Assembly: GCF_027594745.1 (NCBI RefSeq)
Contig: NZ_CP110854.1
Location: 248,001 to 312,000 of the forward strand
Source of the DNA: Saprospira grandis
GTDB taxonomy: Bacteria > Bacteroidota > Bacteroidia > Chitinophagales > Saprospiraceae
Direction: 5' to 3'
DNA length: 64,000 bases
The first letter of the stretch is position 1. The number at the start of each line of letters is the position of its first letter. Positions 1 to 7,958 of the stretch are shown in pieces. The notes beneath the pieces were generated by a model. It did no database searches and had not been told where the DNA came from. It saw nothing but the letters and a program-made list of their open reading frames with translations. The position numbers and the translations under genes were made by a program.

Positions 1-1114
1 CTACTTTCTGCCCCTTGGTAATATCAAAGGACTCCGAAAAGGCCCGCACGACTAAGTCGCCTTTGCTATTCGTAATCTCAATGACCGAACGGTTGTTCTT
101 ATCGCCATATCCCCGCACATAGTTTCCTTCTAGCTTAAATCCTCCCCGATAGTCTACTCCCTCTCCAATATCTTCAATGGCTACCCGCTTAGAGCTAGAG
201 TAAAAACGAGGATAAGATAGGTTGGCCGGCTGCCGAATCCCCTCCTTTTTCTTGCCCGTTTCTTCATCCTTATAGGTATATACTTCGGAGCGTCTCGAAA
301 TCCGATCCTCAAAAATCCCCACCATCGGCTCCTTAAATACCGAGGGGTAAATTAAGGTAGAGCTATCTACTTTGTAAGAGGTTTGCTTGGCCAAAATATC
401 ATAGTCCGCAATCTCACAACGGGCATCTTCGGCCCCTTCCTGCCGCCAATGAACAACTCCTGACTCGCCTTCCCATACGGCTTCTTTGCGCAAAGGATAG
501 TAGGTGCCAGAAGCCTCCTCAATGGTCAAAGAGTCATCCTTATTAAAACAATATAAGGTGGTGTTTTTATACTGTATCCCCAACTCATTGTTCTCAAACT
601 TAATCACAAAGTTCCGGCTGTCGGCCTTCCAAGTATGGCTGCCTCGACTCACTTTATAGAGGTTGTTTTCAATCCAAAACCCTAAGGACCACTTGAGGTA
701 GTTCTCAAATAGGTAGTTGTCCCGAATCTCTTTTCCCTCCAATACTTTCAAGGAAATCTCAATCCAACGATCAAAGTATTTTTGGGTCAAACCATCATCT
801 TCCGCAAAGGACACAATGGTCTCTAATAAGGGCCGAATGTAGTTGTATCGCTTCATTTTTAAGCCCACCATTTGGTTGCTTAGCTTCAAAAAGCCCTCAT
901 AATGCTGCTCGGTTACCCGCCGCTCTTTAATCGCTTTCTTAAAGCGCTTGAGCGTCTGCTCACAGTCATCTCGCTTAAATTGAGTCAATACATCCTCAAT
1001 TTCCTTATATAATTTATCCCGATCTGTCGACTCAAAGGGGTCGGTGTTTACCCCTTGCGCCCAAAGACTGCCCACTAAAAATAGCAGGCCCATCAATACT
1101 GTTAATTGCTTCAT
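1..1114 (-). CDS. secreted hypothetical protein (3' end outside window)
   Basis: An open frame runs from the ATG at 1114 leftward off the window edge, about 371 residues visible without a stop. It starts with a clear Sec signal peptide (MKQLTVLMGLLFLVGSLWAQ) and continues as a charged soluble protein. Its first part is helical and acidic/basic (residues about 30-150), followed by a part richer in aromatic and beta-type residues. I do not recognise a family. It resembles the many secreted or periplasmic proteins of unknown role in Bacteroidota. It lies downstream of the membrane-protein gene at 1298-1999 on the same strand, with a GC-rich repeat in the 183-bp gap. Real gene likely; function unknown. 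Confidence 0.75.
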   Translation of the reverse strand, partial: MKQLTVLMGLLFLVGSLWAQGVNTDPFESTDRDKLYKEIEDVLTQFKRDDCEQTLKRFKKAIKERRVTEQHYEGFLKLSNQMVGLKMKRYNYIRPLLETIVSFAEDDGLTQKYFDRWIEISLKVLEGKEIRDNYLFENYLKWSLGFWIENNLYKVSRGSHTWKADSRNFVIKFENNELGIQYKNTTLYCFNKDDSLTIEEASGTYYPLRKEAVWEGESGVVHWRQEGAEDARCEIADYDILAKQTSYKVDSSTLIYPSVFKEPMVGIFEDRISRRSEVYTYKDEETGKKKEGIRQPANLSYPRFYSSSKRVAIEDIGEGVDYRGGFKLEGNYVRGYGDKNNRSVIEITNSKGDLVVRAFSESFDITKGQKV

Positions 1115-1138
1115 CTCTTTTTTATTTTTTATTTTTTT

Positions 1139-1267
1139 GGGGCCTCCGCCTCCCTTCGGTCGTCGGCGCTACGTTTCGCAGCTCGCAAGTCTGCTCGGCC
1201 CTTCGCCGCTTTCAGCGGCTCGGTCTGGCCCTGCGGGCCACTGCTGCACATCGCTAGGCCATTGGCC
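1139..1267 (+). repeat. GC-rich intergenic repeat, copy 1
   Basis: GC-rich block in an otherwise AT-rich gap. It begins TTTTTTGGGGCC and contains the family core GCTCGCAAGTCTGCTCGGCCC and the closing CATCGCTAGGCC. The G4C2 end lies 25 bp from the start codon of the gene at left. Several small hairpins (for example around CGCCGCTTTCAGCGGC) are visible. Confidence 0.8.
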
Positions 1268-1297
1268 CCTTCTCTGCCCAAAATTACAATTTTGCAA

Positions 1298-1999
1298 TTA
1301 GTGGATGAGCTCCTTCAAGGGAATCAAATCCAAATAATTGACAATCGCTTTTTCTTCACTCAAATAACAATAATACGTCAAGGCCCATAAAGGCCCCAAA
1401 TAATAGAGCAGATACCCAAAATCTTTTTTATTAAAGTAATATAATCCAAAAAATAGTGCCCCCGCTGCAGCGGATAAGATAAACCCCAAATCAACAAATA
1501 CGCCTCCTTTTGCCCAACCCAAAAGGGTATAACTCAGGCCAATTAGCCCAAAGCAATGGGCCAAAAAATAGAGCCATAAAGGAGACATCAAAAGGGCCGG
1601 CCTCGGTTGCCGAATCAAATTGCTTAGGGGCAGAAATAAAGCCGAAAATAACAAACTAGCCGTGGCCCACAAAATGGCCCGGTCCAAAGCTGGCCAAGCC
1701 CAATACCAAAATAAGGCCGCTACCAACAAAATAAAATGCCCTAGCAGTTGCGGGCCCGTCCAGATCCAATAAGCATCAAATTTGGGCCGCTTGACAAAGA
1801 CCGATAAGCCCCGCCAACTGTTCCAAAGCAAAAAGGCCAGCAAGTATAAATAGACTAGCTCAGGATGATCTAGGCCCCAAGAATTATATAGCTGACGACT
1901 AGCTTCCATCAAAAAGAAAAAGAGCAGGTCCAACAACAAGAAACTCATCAAGTTGCTGCGCTCTTCCTCTTCTTCCCAATAATCTAAAAGACGAGTCAT
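1298..1999 (-). CDS. multi-pass membrane protein, unknown function
   Basis: 233 residues. A short acidic N-terminus (WEEEEERSN) is followed by about six hydrophobic segments (roughly residues 18-35, 47-62, 83-103, 108-128, 140-160, 170-190 and a last one near 205). Trp and Tyr are abundant at segment borders. I see no enzyme motif and no named family. Its start lies 4 bp after the stop of the SPOR-like gene (2004), so the two are almost certainly co-transcribed. A role in the envelope is inference only. It could be a small permease-like or scaffold protein. Confidence 0.75.
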   Translation of the reverse strand: MTRLLDYWEEEEERSNLMSFLLLDLLFFFLMEASRQLYNSWGLDHPELVYLYLLAFLLWNSWRGLSVFVKRPKFDAYWIWTGPQLLGHFILLVAALFWYWAWPALDRAILWATASLLFSALFLPLSNLIRQPRPALLMSPLWLYFLAHCFGLIGLSYTLLGWAKGGVFVDLGFILSAAAGALFFGLYYFNKKDFGYLLYYLGPLWALTYYCYLSEEKAIVNYLDLIPLKELIH

Positions 2000-2003
2000 C
2001 TAA

Positions 2004-2588
2004 TTATTTGTTGGCGGTCTTTTTATTAGAAAAGCGACGCAGAAAACTCTCTTTATAGCCCAAACTCAACAAGGCATTCCGAAATTCCTCTACCTCTACA
2101 GCCTGAAAACTAGGGTTTAATAGACCAAAGGATAAGCGATAATGCCCATTCGCATAGCTGATGTGCAATTGCTTGGCCAAGGCTTCATTCCAAGCCGCCT
2201 TCGCTTGCAATTTTGACAGATCTAGTAAGCGATCGGCCGAAAACTGTAAGCTATGCGTGAGGGCATCTCCATCTACCGACTCAAATAAGACGTCTTCTTG
2301 CACAATATAGGCTTGCTTAAACCCAGATTTTTTGACCAAGGCCAGCACCTTGGCCGCTGTGGCCTTGCCCATGTACTTACCTAGGTATACCCGAGTTAGG
2401 CCTTTATCTGTTGGCTCAAAACTAAGCACTCCATATTTGGCTAAGGGCGCAAATACACTACTATCTATGGCCTGACTCATAGCCGCAATGCGCAATTTAT
2501 AAGTTCCCTTGACAATTTGTGCTTTTACTGCCGTTTGCCCAAAGCATAAAAGGGCCAAAACAGTCATGAATAATCTAATGCTTCGCAT
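2004..2588 (-). CDS. secreted SPOR-like domain protein
   Basis: I choose the ATG at 2588 (MRSIRLFMTVLALL) because it gives a normal signal peptide ending near TAVKA; the longer frame starts at 2624. The mature part opens with a segment of the SPOR type: a first beta strand (GTYKLRIAAMS), then RVYLGKYMGKATAAKVLALVKKSG and AYIVQ, which follows the RVyvGpf...A...l..vk..Gf pattern. SPOR domains bind denuded peptidoglycan glycan strands. The C-terminal half (SADRLLDLSKL to the end) is not recognised. It is the first gene of a two-gene unit with the membrane protein downstream. The domain call is by eye, moderately sure. Confidence 0.7.
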   Translation of the reverse strand: MRSIRLFMTVLALLCFGQTAVKAQIVKGTYKLRIAAMSQAIDSSVFAPLAKYGVLSFEPTDKGLTRVYLGKYMGKATAAKVLALVKKSGFKQAYIVQEDVLFESVDGDALTHSLQFSADRLLDLSKLQAKAAWNEALAKQLHISYANGHYRLSFGLLNPSFQAVEVEEFRNALLSLGYKESFLRRFSNKKTANK

Positions 2589-2752
2589 AAATCTATTTAA
2601 GTAACTGAAAAAATGGTTGGTCATTTTAAGGTACAGCTTTTTTATTGGACCGACAATAGTTTTTAGTTTCCTTTAAAGGGCATGCCCCTGCTCTTTCCCA
2701 GATTCAATTAGGCTTTTTCTAAGCTAATTTGCTCCTATCTACGAAGTAAAAA

Positions 2753-2780
2753 AGAGCCAAGGCGGTGCGGCCTTGGCTCT
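2753..2780 (-). terminator. rho-independent terminator of the cas operon side
   Basis: An 11-bp perfect stem AGAGCCAAGGC / GCCTTGGCTCT has a 6-nt loop. Read leftward it is followed by TTTTTTAC, so it ends leftward transcription coming from the cas1-cas2 side. It is about 370 bp beyond the cas2 stop. Confidence 0.75.
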
Positions 2781-3003
2781 AGTGGAAAGAAATGCTTATC
2801 TATTCTACTGACTTTTTGATCTTTAGCTTTTGGTCCATAAAACGAGCCGCCAAAGGTCCCCCGAAGGGATTCCTTAGGGAATCCCGAGGAGGGGCGGGTG
2901 GGCGGGGTCGTCATCACGGATGAGGAGCGAAGCGACGAATGCCATTTTAAGGGAGCAATTAGCCGCCAAAGAAGAGCGCCCCAAGAAAAAATGCAAGTGG
3001 AGC
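2781..3003. other. non-coding stretch with one palindrome
   Basis: Between the terminator and the GC-rich repeat. It holds a palindrome GGGATTCCTTAGGGAATCCC (2868-2887) inside a G/C-rich segment. An open frame (2735-3100, minus) spans it and the adjoining repeat but has no family resemblance and looks like a by-product of the repeat. It may be an untranslated tail of the cas operon transcript. Confidence 0.4.
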
Positions 3004-3143
3004 GGCCCAGCGCTGCGGAGGGGTGGCCGTAGGCCAGACCGAGTTTTTTGAGCAAAGCGAAAAAAACGAAGGGCCGAGCGAGCAGCGAGCCCCGCAGCAT
3101 AGCGGCGGCCGAGCTAGGCGAAGCCTAGCCGGCCGCGGGCCCC
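3004..3143 (-). repeat. GC-rich intergenic repeat, copy 2 (left of cas operon)
   Basis: About 140 bp, inverted relative to copy 1, ending GCGGGCCCC followed by an A-run 7 bp from the cas2 stop. By base-to-base comparison it differs from copy 3 (5429-5568) at only three positions. The cas operon is therefore bracketed by near-identical direct repeats. Confidence 0.85.
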
Positions 3144-3149
3144 AAAAAA

Positions 3150-3467
3150 TTACAATAAAATAAATAGTAGTTCATCTAATAAACGGCGGAGGTCTTCTGA
3201 TTCTCCAGCCCAGACCATTTCCTCTATGCTTTGCTTGCGGATGGGAAAACAAATGAGGCTATCTTGAGGCAGGGCCTCGGGGTGGTGCAACATCAGTTGT
3301 TGGAGATCGGCCCTGAGTTCACGGATTTCCTCTAGCAGCATATTGGGGGCAAAAAAGACCGACTTTTGTAGGCGCTCGGCCCCTTGGCGCTGCAACAATT
3401 TGCAAACAGCCAGCCGCAGCCGATTAGAAGAAATATCGTAGGACATAATATAGTGACTCTTCTTCAT
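3150..3467 (-). CDS. cas2: Cas2 CRISPR adaptation protein
   Basis: 105 residues, normal length for Cas2. It shows the family pattern: beta strand with catalytic-type Asp (IMSYDISSNRLR, Asp10), then KLLQRQGAERLQKSVFFA, matching YDI...R...V.K.L...G.RvQ.SVFe, and a second ferredoxin-like half (EEIRELRADLQQL, DSLICFPI). Cas2 is the dimeric core of the Cas1-Cas2 integrase that inserts spacers into a CRISPR array. The start ATG overlaps the stop of the upstream membrane-protein gene by 4 bp (ATGA at 3467-3464), so translation is coupled. No CRISPR array or effector genes are in this window; they may lie elsewhere or the module may be solitary. Confidence 0.9.
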   Translation of the reverse strand: MKKSHYIMSYDISSNRLRLAVCKLLQRQGAERLQKSVFFAPNMLLEEIRELRADLQQLMLHHPEALPQDSLICFPIRKQSIEEMVWAGESEDLRRLLDELLFILL

Positions 3468-4252
3468 CGGGCTCTAAACATGGTGTAGGTCACAAAAGCA
3501 ATGGTCACGCAAACCATAAAGACAATGACCAATTGATAAAAATTCCAGCGTTCTTGATCCATCCGCTGCTGTTGTTGTTGCTGCGGTTCTATCTGCAGCC
3601 TTTCTAATCTTGGAGTTGCGGCGGCGGCCTGTCCTTCTTGTTGCTTTCTCTTCTTTTGCCAATAATCCTGTGCATCTTTAGGGCTAATTTTTTCGGGAGA
3701 AGCCTTGGGTTGCCTCAAATCTTCCTGATGAGCGGCCAACTGGCTTAGCTCATCGGTGGAGAGGGCCTGAGGGTGCAGTTCGTGCCTTTCGGTAGGATAG
3801 CGCAAAAGGACATCGGAATTGGCTTGGGCATAGACCCAATAGCGCACCCCGCCATGGCCGCTACAGGCGCCCCTTCCTTTGAGGTCCTGTTGTTCTTCAT
3901 CCATACAAATACAGCCTAGGCGTTTTGTTCTATCGGGTTCGGGGCGATTGGACTGCACATATTTGGGTGTAGCTGGGGCTGTTTTGGGTGGATCGGCAGG
4001 CGGAGCGACTGGTCGTTCTTTTTCCAAATCGGAAGAGCGCAGCTCCTCCTCCCAGGCATCGGCCTCTATAGAATCGATTAGGGGGTAGGTTTTTTTTTCG
4101 GGGCCTTGATTGAGGGCCAATGGAGCAGAAGAAGTCTGGGGTTCCTCCATCCATTCGCCGACCTCCCAGAGGAGCAGAGGCGTTCCGCCCAAAGTACTTA
4201 GGCCCAAAAAATAGCTTAGTAGCTTCCACCAGTCTAGTTTAAATGTTGACAT
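3464..4252 (-). CDS. two-TM protein with CSGHGGV motif between cas1 and cas2
   Basis: 262 residues. An N-terminal hydrophobic helix (about residues 8-30, WWKLLSYFLGLSTLGGTPLLLW) and a C-terminal helix (about 238-258, FYQLVIVFMVCVTIAFVTY) enclose a long hydrophilic loop. The loop is acidic and Pro-rich at first. It then carries LGCICMDEE...GRGACSGHGGVRYWVY, a CxC plus CSGHGGV arrangement resembling the DUF3761 type of small Cys/His domain, and ends in a Gln-rich stretch (QQQQQQ). It starts 15 bp after the cas1 stop and overlaps cas2 by 4 bp, so it is built into the cas operon. I know of no established Cas protein of this shape. Its role is unknown; membrane tethering of the adaptation complex is speculation. 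Confidence 0.85.
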   Translation of the reverse strand: MSTFKLDWWKLLSYFLGLSTLGGTPLLLWEVGEWMEEPQTSSAPLALNQGPEKKTYPLIDSIEADAWEEELRSSDLEKERPVAPPADPPKTAPATPKYVQSNRPEPDRTKRLGCICMDEEQQDLKGRGACSGHGGVRYWVYAQANSDVLLRYPTERHELHPQALSTDELSQLAAHQEDLRQPKASPEKISPKDAQDYWQKKRKQQEGQAAAATPRLERLQIEPQQQQQQRMDQERWNFYQLVIVFMVCVTIAFVTYTMFRAR

Positions 4253-4267
4253 TTGTATGTAGTTTGG

Positions 4268-5284
4268 TTAAAAATCGAGGGTTTTCAGATAGCTAGCTAA
4301 GCTTTGGAGGCCTAAGTCTATCTGGGTTTTTCTTTTTCTTTTTTGGCCCTGATAAATAGAGCGTTCCTCCAGATGGCCCAACATGGCGGCAATCACCTTT
4401 TTCTTGCCAGAGGGGGCTAGGCGAATGCCCTCTCGGATAGAGCGTTCTTCAAAATGCTGTTGGGGATCTAAGCCTTTTTCAAAGACCAATTGCAGGGCGG
4501 TCCATTCGGCCCAATGCCGATAAATTTCGATACAATCAAAGACCAGGGTAGGCCGATTATATCGGTCGGTATGCAAGACGCCCATATAGGGATCTAGGCC
4601 TGCTTTGATGAGGCTGAGTTCGACCAAGGGATAGAGCATTCCATACAAATAATTGAGCAGGGCATTAAAGGGATCGTAGGCGGGGCGGCGCATACGGCCA
4701 GCAAAGCCCCATTTTTCGGGCAAGACTCTGGCAAAGGCCTGAAAATAAGTTCGGCTAGCGCCGCCCTCCCAGCCTCTAAAAGAGGCGGCTAATTCTTTCA
4801 AATTGGCTCGGGGAGAAATGGGGAGTTTCTCCCATCTTTGGATCAGTTTGCTCAGGTTTTTTTGGTCCTTGACAAAATCGCTTTGGCCTTGTTTATCTTT
4901 GCGGGCATAGGGTTGCTCTTGCAAAAGCTCTAGGGTCCTGAGTTGATTTTTGGCCCTTTGGAGCAATTGGTCTCGCACCCAATCCATACCCAGCGGATGG
5001 TCGGCAAAGCGGGCTTGTTTTTTTCTGACCGTAGAGATAGAGCCATATTGGCCCGACCAGAGATAGCCTTGCGAGCGGCCCAGCTGATCGGTAAAGACCA
5101 TAGGAATATTATGAGAGAGGGCCAGAAGAATGGCATCGCTACTAATGCGTACTCCTTTGGTTAAAAAGATACAATTGATTCGCTGACAAGCGATTGCACG
5201 GCCTTCTGAATGCTTGGGTTTGAACCAAAACATGCCATTTTCTACGCCTAAAAAGGCCCCATATGAGTCTAAATATAATTGCAT
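4268..5284 (-). CDS. cas1: Cas1 CRISPR integrase
   Basis: I choose the ATG at 5284 (MQLYLDSYG, 338 aa). The frame extends to 5347, but the extra 21 hydrophobic residues do not fit Cas1 and a -7 box overlaps that upstream ATG. Cas1 features are an N-terminal beta domain with TKGVRISSDAILLALSHNIPMVFTD and a helical C-terminal domain holding the metal ligands: Glu173 in GWEGGASRTYF, His238 in GVLHTDRYNRP and Asp250/Glu253 in LVFDCIE. Cas1 is the nuclease-integrase that, with Cas2, inserts spacers. It is first in a three-gene operon with the two-TM protein and cas2. The catalytic residues are intact, so activity is plausible. Confidence 0.92.
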   Translation of the reverse strand: MQLYLDSYGAFLGVENGMFWFKPKHSEGRAIACQRINCIFLTKGVRISSDAILLALSHNIPMVFTDQLGRSQGYLWSGQYGSISTVRKKQARFADHPLGMDWVRDQLLQRAKNQLRTLELLQEQPYARKDKQGQSDFVKDQKNLSKLIQRWEKLPISPRANLKELAASFRGWEGGASRTYFQAFARVLPEKWGFAGRMRRPAYDPFNALLNYLYGMLYPLVELSLIKAGLDPYMGVLHTDRYNRPTLVFDCIEIYRHWAEWTALQLVFEKGLDPQQHFEERSIREGIRLAPSGKKKVIAAMLGHLEERSIYQGQKRKRKTQIDLGLQSLASYLKTLDF

Positions 5285-5344
5285 GAGTTGGAGGCTTCCG
5301 AAAAGCGTGCAAAAACATAAAAGACTGAATATCAAGACAAAAGC

Positions 5345-5352
5345 CAAAAATA
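5345..5352 (-). promoter_or_regulatory. TATTTTTG -7 box upstream of cas1
   Basis: On the minus strand TATTTTTG matches the Bacteroidota -7 consensus TAnnTTTG. It lies about 60 bp before the chosen cas1 ATG and overlaps the alternative ATG at 5347, which argues against that longer start. I see no clear -33 TTG at the usual spacing. Confidence 0.4.
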
Positions 5353-5428
5353 ACTCATCAAAAAATGATAGTTATTATATATAATTGATAGACTAACAGC
5401 CAATTAGCAAAAAACGGGCGTTTTATTT

Positions 5429-5568
5429 GGCCCAGCGCTGCGGAGGGGTGGCCGCAGGCCAGACCGAGTTTTTTGAGCAAAGCGAAAAAAACGAAGGGCC
5501 GAGCGAACAGCGAGCCCCGCAGCATAGCGGCGGCCGACCTAGGCGAAGCCTAGCCGGCCGCGGGCCCC
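5429..5568 (-). repeat. GC-rich intergenic repeat, copy 3 (right of cas operon)
   Basis: Begins GGCCCAGCGCTGCGGAGG and ends GCGGGCCCC plus an A-run. Same orientation as copy 2 and differing from it at three positions. It separates the divergent cas1 and gcvT genes. Confidence 0.85.
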
Positions 5569-5701
5569 AAAACAGCAGAAAAGAAAAAATTAAAGGGGAA
5601 GAGAAGCTCGGCAAAAACATAAAAACTTGTAGTTTCGTGCCGCAAGAACAAACAACCTATACAGCAGGCAGCTTTAGGGCTGCACAACAAAACTATAGAT
5701 C

Positions 5702-6808
5702 ATGAAAAAAACAGCCTTACACCATATCCATGAAGAACTTGGGGCCAAGATGGTTCCTTTTGCGGGTTATGATATGCCCGTTTCTTATGCTGGAATCAAA
5801 GCCGAGCATTTGGCCGTACGTTCCTCTGTTGGTGTTTTTGACGTTTCGCATATGGGCGAATTTATTGTGCGTGGAAAAGAAGCGCTGGATTTGGTGCAGT
5901 GGGTGAGCTCTAATGATGCTAGCCGTTTGGAGATGGGCGATGTGCAATATAGCTGTCTGCCCAATGAAGAAGGGGGAATTATTGACGACTTTTTGGTTTA
6001 TCGTTTGGGCGAGGACCAATGCGCGGCAGGAGAGCAAGCCTTTATGTTGGTGGTCAATGCCTCGAATATGAAAAAGGATTGGGATTGGTTGCAATCTCAA
6101 AATCGCTTTGACTGTGAGCTCATTGATATTTCGGATAAAACGACTTTATTGGCCGTGCAAGGTCCCAAAGCGGTCGAGGCCCTACAATCATTGACCGAAA
6201 TTGCCTTGGGCGAGATGAAATACTATAGCTTTCAGAAAGGAAAATTTGCTGGCTTGGAAAACGTATTGGTTTCGGCAACGGGTTATACGGGAGCTGGTGG
6301 ATTTGAGATTTACATTCGCAATGAAGATGCGGAAGCCCTTTGGGCCGCTATTTTTGAAGCTGGAGCTGCTTATGATATTCAGCCCGTGGGTTTAGGGGCT
6401 CGCGACAGCCTCCGTTTGGAGATGGGCTATTGTCTTTATGGCAATGACATTGATGATACCACCTCTCCTATTGCAGCGGGTTTGAGTTGGATCACCAAAT
6501 TGCAAAAAGGCGATTTTGTGGGCAAGGAAAAAATTGCTGCGGTTAAGGAAAACAAGCCTACAGAAAAGCTTTATGGATTGGTCATGGAGGGGAAACGTCC
6601 GGCCAGACAAGGCTATTTGGTTTATTCTGTAGAGGGAGAAGAGATTGGGCGGATTACCTCTGGTGGCCCCTCTCCTAGTTTAGGAAAATCTATTGCCTTG
6701 GCTTATATTCAGTCGAATTGGGCCAAAAAAGATACTGAAGTTTTGGTAGAGATTAGAGGCAAGCGCTTTGCGGCCAAGCTGCAGCGTCCTCCATTCTGGA
6801 AGGGATAA
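5702..6808 (+). CDS. gcvT: aminomethyltransferase (glycine cleavage T protein)
   Basis: 368 residues, normal for GcvT. Diagnostic stretches are the N-terminus MVPFAGYDMPVSY, VFDVSHMGEF near residue 47, the folate-site region DDFLVYRL with VVNASN, ATGYTGAGGFEIY, the conserved LGARDSLRLEMGYCLYGND and a C-terminal GxxxR...GxxTSGG.SPSLGKSIALAYI. The protein transfers the methylene group from the lipoyl-bound aminomethyl of the H protein to tetrahydrofolate and releases ammonia, in the cytosolic glycine cleavage complex. No other gcv genes are nearby, so the complex is encoded at scattered loci. Confidence 0.95.
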   Translation: MKKTALHHIHEELGAKMVPFAGYDMPVSYAGIKAEHLAVRSSVGVFDVSHMGEFIVRGKEALDLVQWVSSNDASRLEMGDVQYSCLPNEEGGIIDDFLVYRLGEDQCAAGEQAFMLVVNASNMKKDWDWLQSQNRFDCELIDISDKTTLLAVQGPKAVEALQSLTEIALGEMKYYSFQKGKFAGLENVLVSATGYTGAGGFEIYIRNEDAEALWAAIFEAGAAYDIQPVGLGARDSLRLEMGYCLYGNDIDDTTSPIAAGLSWITKLQKGDFVGKEKIAAVKENKPTEKLYGLVMEGKRPARQGYLVYSVEGEEIGRITSGGPSPSLGKSIALAYIQSNWAKKDTEVLVEIRGKRFAAKLQRPPFWKG

Positions 6809-6813
6809 AGAAG

Positions 6814-6851
6814 AAAAGCGGATCAGGGAGTTAGCTCCTTGATCCGCTTTT
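6814..6851. terminator. bidirectional terminator between gcvT and the SPFH gene
   Basis: A long stem, AAAAGCGGATCAGGGAG with CTCCTTGATCCGCTTTT, has a TTAG loop and one G-T pair. A-rich on the left and T-rich on the right, it serves the two convergent genes. Confidence 0.85.
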
Positions 6852-6869
6852 GTATTTTCTAGCATTAGG

Positions 6870-7814
6870 CTAGTGTTTTTTCTCTGCTTTCTTGATGGCC
6901 TCTTCTTCTAGAGAAGAGATTTTCAGCTTATTGAGGTTATCGCTCAATTGGGTACCCTCCATAATTTGTTGTTGGAGGCCAGAGAGCGTACCTGGGCTAT
7001 AAGGCACTAAAATAGAGGCGTTTTTCTCTCCAATTTCCTTAACCGTGTCATAATGCTGGGTGAGCAGCACAAACTGCATAATCTCGGAGGGAGAGACATC
7101 GCTAAGGGTATTGCTAAAGTCTTCTACCGAATCGGCAAAACCTTTAATAATGGCCAGGCGTTGTTCGGCCACCCCTTCCCCTTGCAGGCGTTTAGATTCT
7201 TTTTCGGCTTCGGCATCTTTAATCTTAGAGATTTTGCGCCCTTCGGCATCTTCCGCAATGGCTTCTTTATTTCGGCGGGCGGCATTGATGCGGTTCATGG
7301 AATCCTTGACCAATTGGTCGGGGTCAATATCTGTGATTAGGGTTTTGACAATACGATAACCGTATTTCTCCATATGTTCGGCTAGCTCCATACGAACTGC
7401 TGTGGCGATATCATCTTTGCGGGCAAAAACATCATCTAGGTCCATTTTTGGCACCTCGGCTCGGACCACATCAAAGATATAGGAAGAAATTTGGCCATAG
7501 GGATTATCCAGTTCATAATAGGCCTCTTTTACTTTGGTATCCATGACTTGGACGTGCACCGAAGCCTGTAGCTTGACAAAGACATTATCCTTTGTTTTGG
7601 TCTCAATCTGTACATCCATTTGCTGGATCTTGAGGTTAATCTGCTTACTGACCTTATCTAAGAAAGGGACCACAAAGTTGAGTCCGGGGTGCAAAATGCG
7701 ATTATAGCTCCCCAAACGCTCTACAATATGGGCGGAGCGTTCTCGGACCATTTTGAAAGATGAGAAGAGCACATATAAAATAGCGCCTAAGGCGATTAAG
7801 GGGATAAATTCCAT
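6870..7814 (-). CDS. SPFH/stomatin-like membrane protein
   Basis: I choose the ATG at 7814 (MEFIPLIALGAILYVLFSSF, 314 aa). The upstream 39 residues of the open frame have no family resemblance. One N-terminal membrane helix is followed by the SPFH/Band 7 domain: VERLGSYNRILHPGLNFVVPF, QINLKIQQMDVQ, KDNVFVKLQASVHVQV, and SSYIFDVVRAEVPKMDLDDVF. After it come the charged coiled-coil AEKESKRLQGEGVAEQR and a C-terminal tail. Proteins of this type oligomerise in the membrane and organise microdomains or protease complexes. No NfeD partner is adjacent. Family confidence is high; the cellular role is open. Confidence 0.9.
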   Translation of the reverse strand: MEFIPLIALGAILYVLFSSFKMVRERSAHIVERLGSYNRILHPGLNFVVPFLDKVSKQINLKIQQMDVQIETKTKDNVFVKLQASVHVQVMDTKVKEAYYELDNPYGQISSYIFDVVRAEVPKMDLDDVFARKDDIATAVRMELAEHMEKYGYRIVKTLITDIDPDQLVKDSMNRINAARRNKEAIAEDAEGRKISKIKDAEAEKESKRLQGEGVAEQRLAIIKGFADSVEDFSNTLSDVSPSEIMQFVLLTQHYDTVKEIGEKNASILVPYSPGTLSGLQQQIMEGTQLSDNLNKLKISSLEEEAIKKAEKKH

Positions 7815-7958
7815 ACTTCTAGTTTGTATTGGTTCTAAAAAAGAAATCGGGGTTGCTTTTTGTGCTATCTTGCACATACAATATAAGGCAAAAAGTCTTA
7901 TTAAGGGTTCAGCTTTAGAGCGAAAAAACATATTTTCCAGCTATCAAAAATGTAGATT

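Noticed and set aside
2735..3100. 121-residue open frame on the minus strand
   Set aside because: Most of it reads through the GC-rich repeat and a terminator; Arg/Pro/Ser-rich text with no family resemblance.
5285..5347. N-terminal hydrophobic extension of Cas1 as signal or membrane anchor
   Set aside because: Cas1 aligns from the second Met (5284), and a -7 box overlaps the upstream ATG, so the extension is probably untranslated leader.
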